Source of the DNA: Cylindrotheca closterium
Taxonomy: Eukaryota > Bacillariophyta > Bacillariophyceae > Bacillariales > Bacillariaceae
Reading direction: 5' to 3'
NCBI GenBank assembly: GCA_933822405.4
Contig: CAKOGP040001280.1
Location: 1-29,914 of the forward strand
DNA: 29,914 nucleotides
Shown one piece after another: positions 29,249 to 29,914 of this stretch. Below the pieces are notes generated by a model that was not told the origin of the DNA, ran no database searches, and saw only the letters and a list, made by a program, of their open reading frames with translations. A program made the translations under genes and the position numbers. Within the stretch, counting starts at the first letter, position 1. The number at the start of each line of letters is the position of its first letter.

Positions 29249-29731
29249 AGCCTTGAAAGTAAGTCCATCCGGTTTTTATTTGGTAATGCCCGATGTAAAT
29301 TTAGCTCGTGATGTTAGGCTGTTCTGATTTGATCGTAACCTCGTGATCTGGTCAATTGCAATTGCATTGCTTGATCACAAAGATGAGCACAGGCATACTT
29401 GCATAATCATTCCAATCCCTGCATGGGGCATCAGAGGCTAGATAGATTCGGCATTGTCAGAACTTGAGAGTATCGACAGCATTCACAGCTTCCTCTATTC
29501 TTTGGCTAGAGGCTTGATCGTGACTTATGAGGGCCGACCCCTGCCCAATCCTTCTGGCTTCAGTGGGTTATAATAGTACTGGTACCCGTACACGGTACCG
29601 GTGACTGACTCAACTGAACTCTATTCCTGAATGCACCACCATCCAATAAAACAAGCACAAATTTTTCAAAACATACATACATTACATATACAATACATTG
29701 CGTTCATGCAAGTATACGACTTGTGCGACTA
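29249..29731. other. Intergenic
   Basis: No ORF. A small GC-rich inverted sequence stands at about 29579-29603 (GGTACCCGTACACGGTACC), which shares CGGTACC with the palindromes before the methyltransferase gene. Confidence 0.45.
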
Positions 29732-29914
29732 CTAAAAAACATGGGTTCGGCTACCACCTGTCTTACCACAAAGCTTGTCATGCATGGCAGTATCACCAAT
29801 GAGGAAGGCAACGGAGAATTTCATGTTGACCTGGAATTCTTCTCCATTGTACTTGAGCTTCCAACGTAGTCCTTGATCACTGTTGGTCCATTTAGTGATG
29901 TCGGCCAGTGCCAC
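29732..29914 (-). pseudogene. C-terminal fragment of an unidentified protein, cut by the right edge
   Basis: The minus-strand frame is open from the window end to TAG at 29732-29734 (60 codons). It reads GLRWKLKYNGEEFQVNMKFS, then VAFLIGDTAMHDKLCGKTGG. The hydrophobic strand followed by Gly-Asp-Thr, then His-Asp-Lys-Leu-Cys-Gly, looks like a conserved core motif rather than a C-terminus. The stop shortly after may therefore be a mutation or an exon boundary. I associate this pattern with large zinc-binding, transposase-like proteins of diatoms, but I cannot verify that. No start codon lies inside the window. Confidence 0.45.

Noticed and set aside
29579..29603. Terminal repeat of the long coding region
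   Set aside because: The GGTACC-rich inverted sequence has no matching partner upstream of 24813. Similarity to the 23027/23113 palindromes is limited to a short core.

Overview
This window looks like nuclear DNA of a diatom or a closely related stramenopile, in a repeat-dense, low-gene region. The reasons are the style of its Copia and Ty3/Gypsy polyproteins, a short GT-AG intron, AT-rich intergenic DNA, and several relics that resemble families I associate with diatom genomes. No rRNA, tRNA or prokaryotic operon was seen. Species cannot be fixed from the sequence. An assembly gap of 934 N lies at 14559-15492.

Layout. A Copia LTR on the minus strand runs off the left edge (1-433). After weak ORFs (434-2514) comes a decayed Ty3/Gypsy element on the plus strand (about 2515-6290: gag, protease, RT, RNase H, start of integrase). 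A spliced gene relic with a 63-bp intron follows (6864-7669), then a minus-strand Gypsy gag fragment (7673-8430). From 8.9 to 11.0 kb there are several small repeats: a 392-bp inverted-repeat element flanked by TTAA, a 193-bp tandem repeat, a 445-bp element with 49-bp terminal inverted repeats, and two short iterated-motif patches. From 11151 to 18228 lies a chained Copia array: pol fragment, LTR, gag-pol, LTR, short tail, LTR. Its coding regions are full of stops, many consistent with CGA to TGA change.

The right half has the best gene candidates. These are a 144-residue minus-strand ORF with a TATA-like box (18809-19243), a minus-strand relic resembling a GCR1_C-type DNA-binding protein (19680-20398), and a hypothetical gene (20998-22500). 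That last gene is bracketed by inverted arrays of a 20-bp unit, five copies on each side. An intact TylF-like methyltransferase with a membrane anchor (23328-24335) follows. A very long unidentified coding region runs from 24813 to about 29248. It keeps one frame for 3.7 kb, is broken only by nonsense codons, and contains an in-frame 234-bp duplication. A minus-strand coding fragment runs off the right edge.

The only clearly intact recognisable gene is the methyltransferase. The best candidates for something undescribed are the repeat-bracketed unit at 20.7-22.7 kb and the long interrupted frame at 24.8-29.2 kb. Both may be DNA transposons of unnamed families, but this is inference.
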